Shown here piece after piece: positions 5,070 to 5,610 of a DNA stretch of 5,610 bases. This DNA is from Parachlamydiaceae bacterium (lineage in GTDB: Bacteria; Chlamydiota; Chlamydiia; Chlamydiales; Parachlamydiaceae). The translations under genes and the position numbers were made by a program. The stretch spans positions 1 through 5,610 of the forward strand of contig JACCVN010000146.1 in NCBI GenBank assembly GCA_013698165.1, given 5' to 3'. How positions within the stretch are numbered: position 1 is the stretch's first letter; the number at the start of each line of letters is the position of its first letter. Under the pieces are notes generated by a model. That model was not told where the DNA came from. It did no database searches and worked only from the letters and a program-made list of their open reading frames with translations.

Positions 5070-5610
5070 TTAATGGGCTGAAAGCTCCATAGGACTCAAA
5101 AATAAATCTAAGACCGGGGACGCAGAAGGATCTAGCATATAAGCAGAGAAGTCTGTAATCCCAGTGCTTTTTAACAAATCTTCATCTAAGAAAAAATTGC
5201 CTGTGCAGTCGGTGGAATTTCGATTCAGAATCTCGTAGGCTGCATCCGCGACAATTTCGGGTTTGCGAAGACGATTTAGGTCAACACCGGGATGATTTTG
5301 TGCGAGCATGAATGTTGCCGCAGTGGCAACAAGATACTTCGGCCAAAGGGCATTGACTCCAATGCGATGTTCTTTCAGCTCTGAGGACATTCCGAGCACG
5401 CATAAGCTCATGCCATATTTAGAAAGTGTGTAAGGGAAATAATCTTTGAACCATTCTCCTTCAAGATTGAGGGGAGGGGCTAAAGTGAGAATATGTGGAT
5501 TAGAGCTTTTCATTAGATGCGGCAAGCATAATTTTGAACATAGAAATGCACCTCTAGAGTTTATCTGCTGCATTAAGTCATACTTTTTCATGGTAGTGTC
5601 ACTCATCTTG
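5070..5610 (-). CDS. HSDL2-like short-chain dehydrogenase/reductase (partial, C-terminal part)
   Basis: The frame is open to the right edge, so the N-terminal third, with the nucleotide-binding glycine motif, lies outside the window. The ATG at 5606 is almost certainly internal. Counting from it, the visible part is 178 residues and resembles hydroxysteroid dehydrogenase-like protein 2 (HSDL2) and its bacterial relatives: KKYDLMQQINSRGAFLCSK (7-25), NPHILTLAPPLNL (36-48), YTLSKYGMSLCVLGM (59-73) and NALWP (85-89). The catalytic set shows N16, Y59 and K63, but the usual serine position (S in SPPLNL) is A43, coded by GCC. Enzymes of this group are NAD(P)-dependent oxidoreductases of uncertain substrate, often linked to lipid metabolism. 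There is no C-terminal SCP2 domain, as is usual for the bacterial single-domain members. The stop is TAA, and no same-strand gene is firmly linked downstream. The family call is secure; activity is uncertain because of A43. Confidence 0.86.
   Translation of the reverse strand, partial: KMSDTTMKKYDLMQQINSRGAFLCSKLCLPHLMKSSNPHILTLAPPLNLEGEWFKDYFPYTLSKYGMSLCVLGMSSELKEHRIGVNALWPKYLVATAATFMLAQNHPGVDLNRLRKPEIVADAAYEILNRNSTDCTGNFFLDEDLLKSTGITDFSAYMLDPSASPVLDLFLSPMELSAH

Overview
The window looks like chromosomal DNA from an amoeba-associated, Chlamydia-related bacterium (order Parachlamydiales, the Parachlamydia/Protochlamydia type). This is an inference from three things: a RodZ that ends just after its membrane helix, as in chlamydiae; an F-box-like protein, a eukaryotic-type domain common in these amoeba symbionts; and moderately AT-rich DNA. 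No rRNA, tRNA or species-diagnostic gene is present, so the assignment is a family-level guess.

Layout. Positions 1-2059 (minus strand) hold the start of a Bat/MoxR-type operon: a MoxR AAA+ ATPase, a DUF58 vWA-like protein and the first 48 codons of a DUF4381 membrane protein, which runs off the left edge. The genes are tightly packed (7-nt gap, then a 4-nt ATGA overlap). A good sigma70-type promoter (TTGAAA, 17 nt, TAGAAT) lies just upstream of the ATPase gene.

Positions 2060-2670 form a divergent intergenic region unusually rich in repeats. It holds a degenerate run of acgcaaag-like units (2195-2232), a near-perfect 168-bp palindrome (2284-2451), a second, less perfect 143-bp palindrome directly against it (2449-2591), and a small 20-bp inverted repeat inside the probable promoter of the next gene. 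The two large palindromes share core sequence and look like related mobile or palindromic repeats.

Positions 2671-3075 (plus strand) encode a short RodZ: a cytoplasmic helix-turn-helix domain plus one transmembrane helix. Facing it, 3241-4614 (minus strand) encodes an AT-rich protein with an N-terminal F-box-like segment and a degenerate propeller-like remainder, a candidate secreted effector. A gene-poor stretch (4615-5069) with frame-broken scraps follows. The right edge (5070-5610, minus strand) holds the C-terminal two thirds of an HSDL2-like short-chain dehydrogenase that has alanine where the catalytic serine is expected.

Functionally, the MoxR/DUF58/DUF4381 genes form one membrane-associated chaperone-type unit and RodZ serves cell shape or division. 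The F-box protein and the dehydrogenase are separate units. The most unusual part of the window is the paired palindromes between the Bat-type operon and rodZ.
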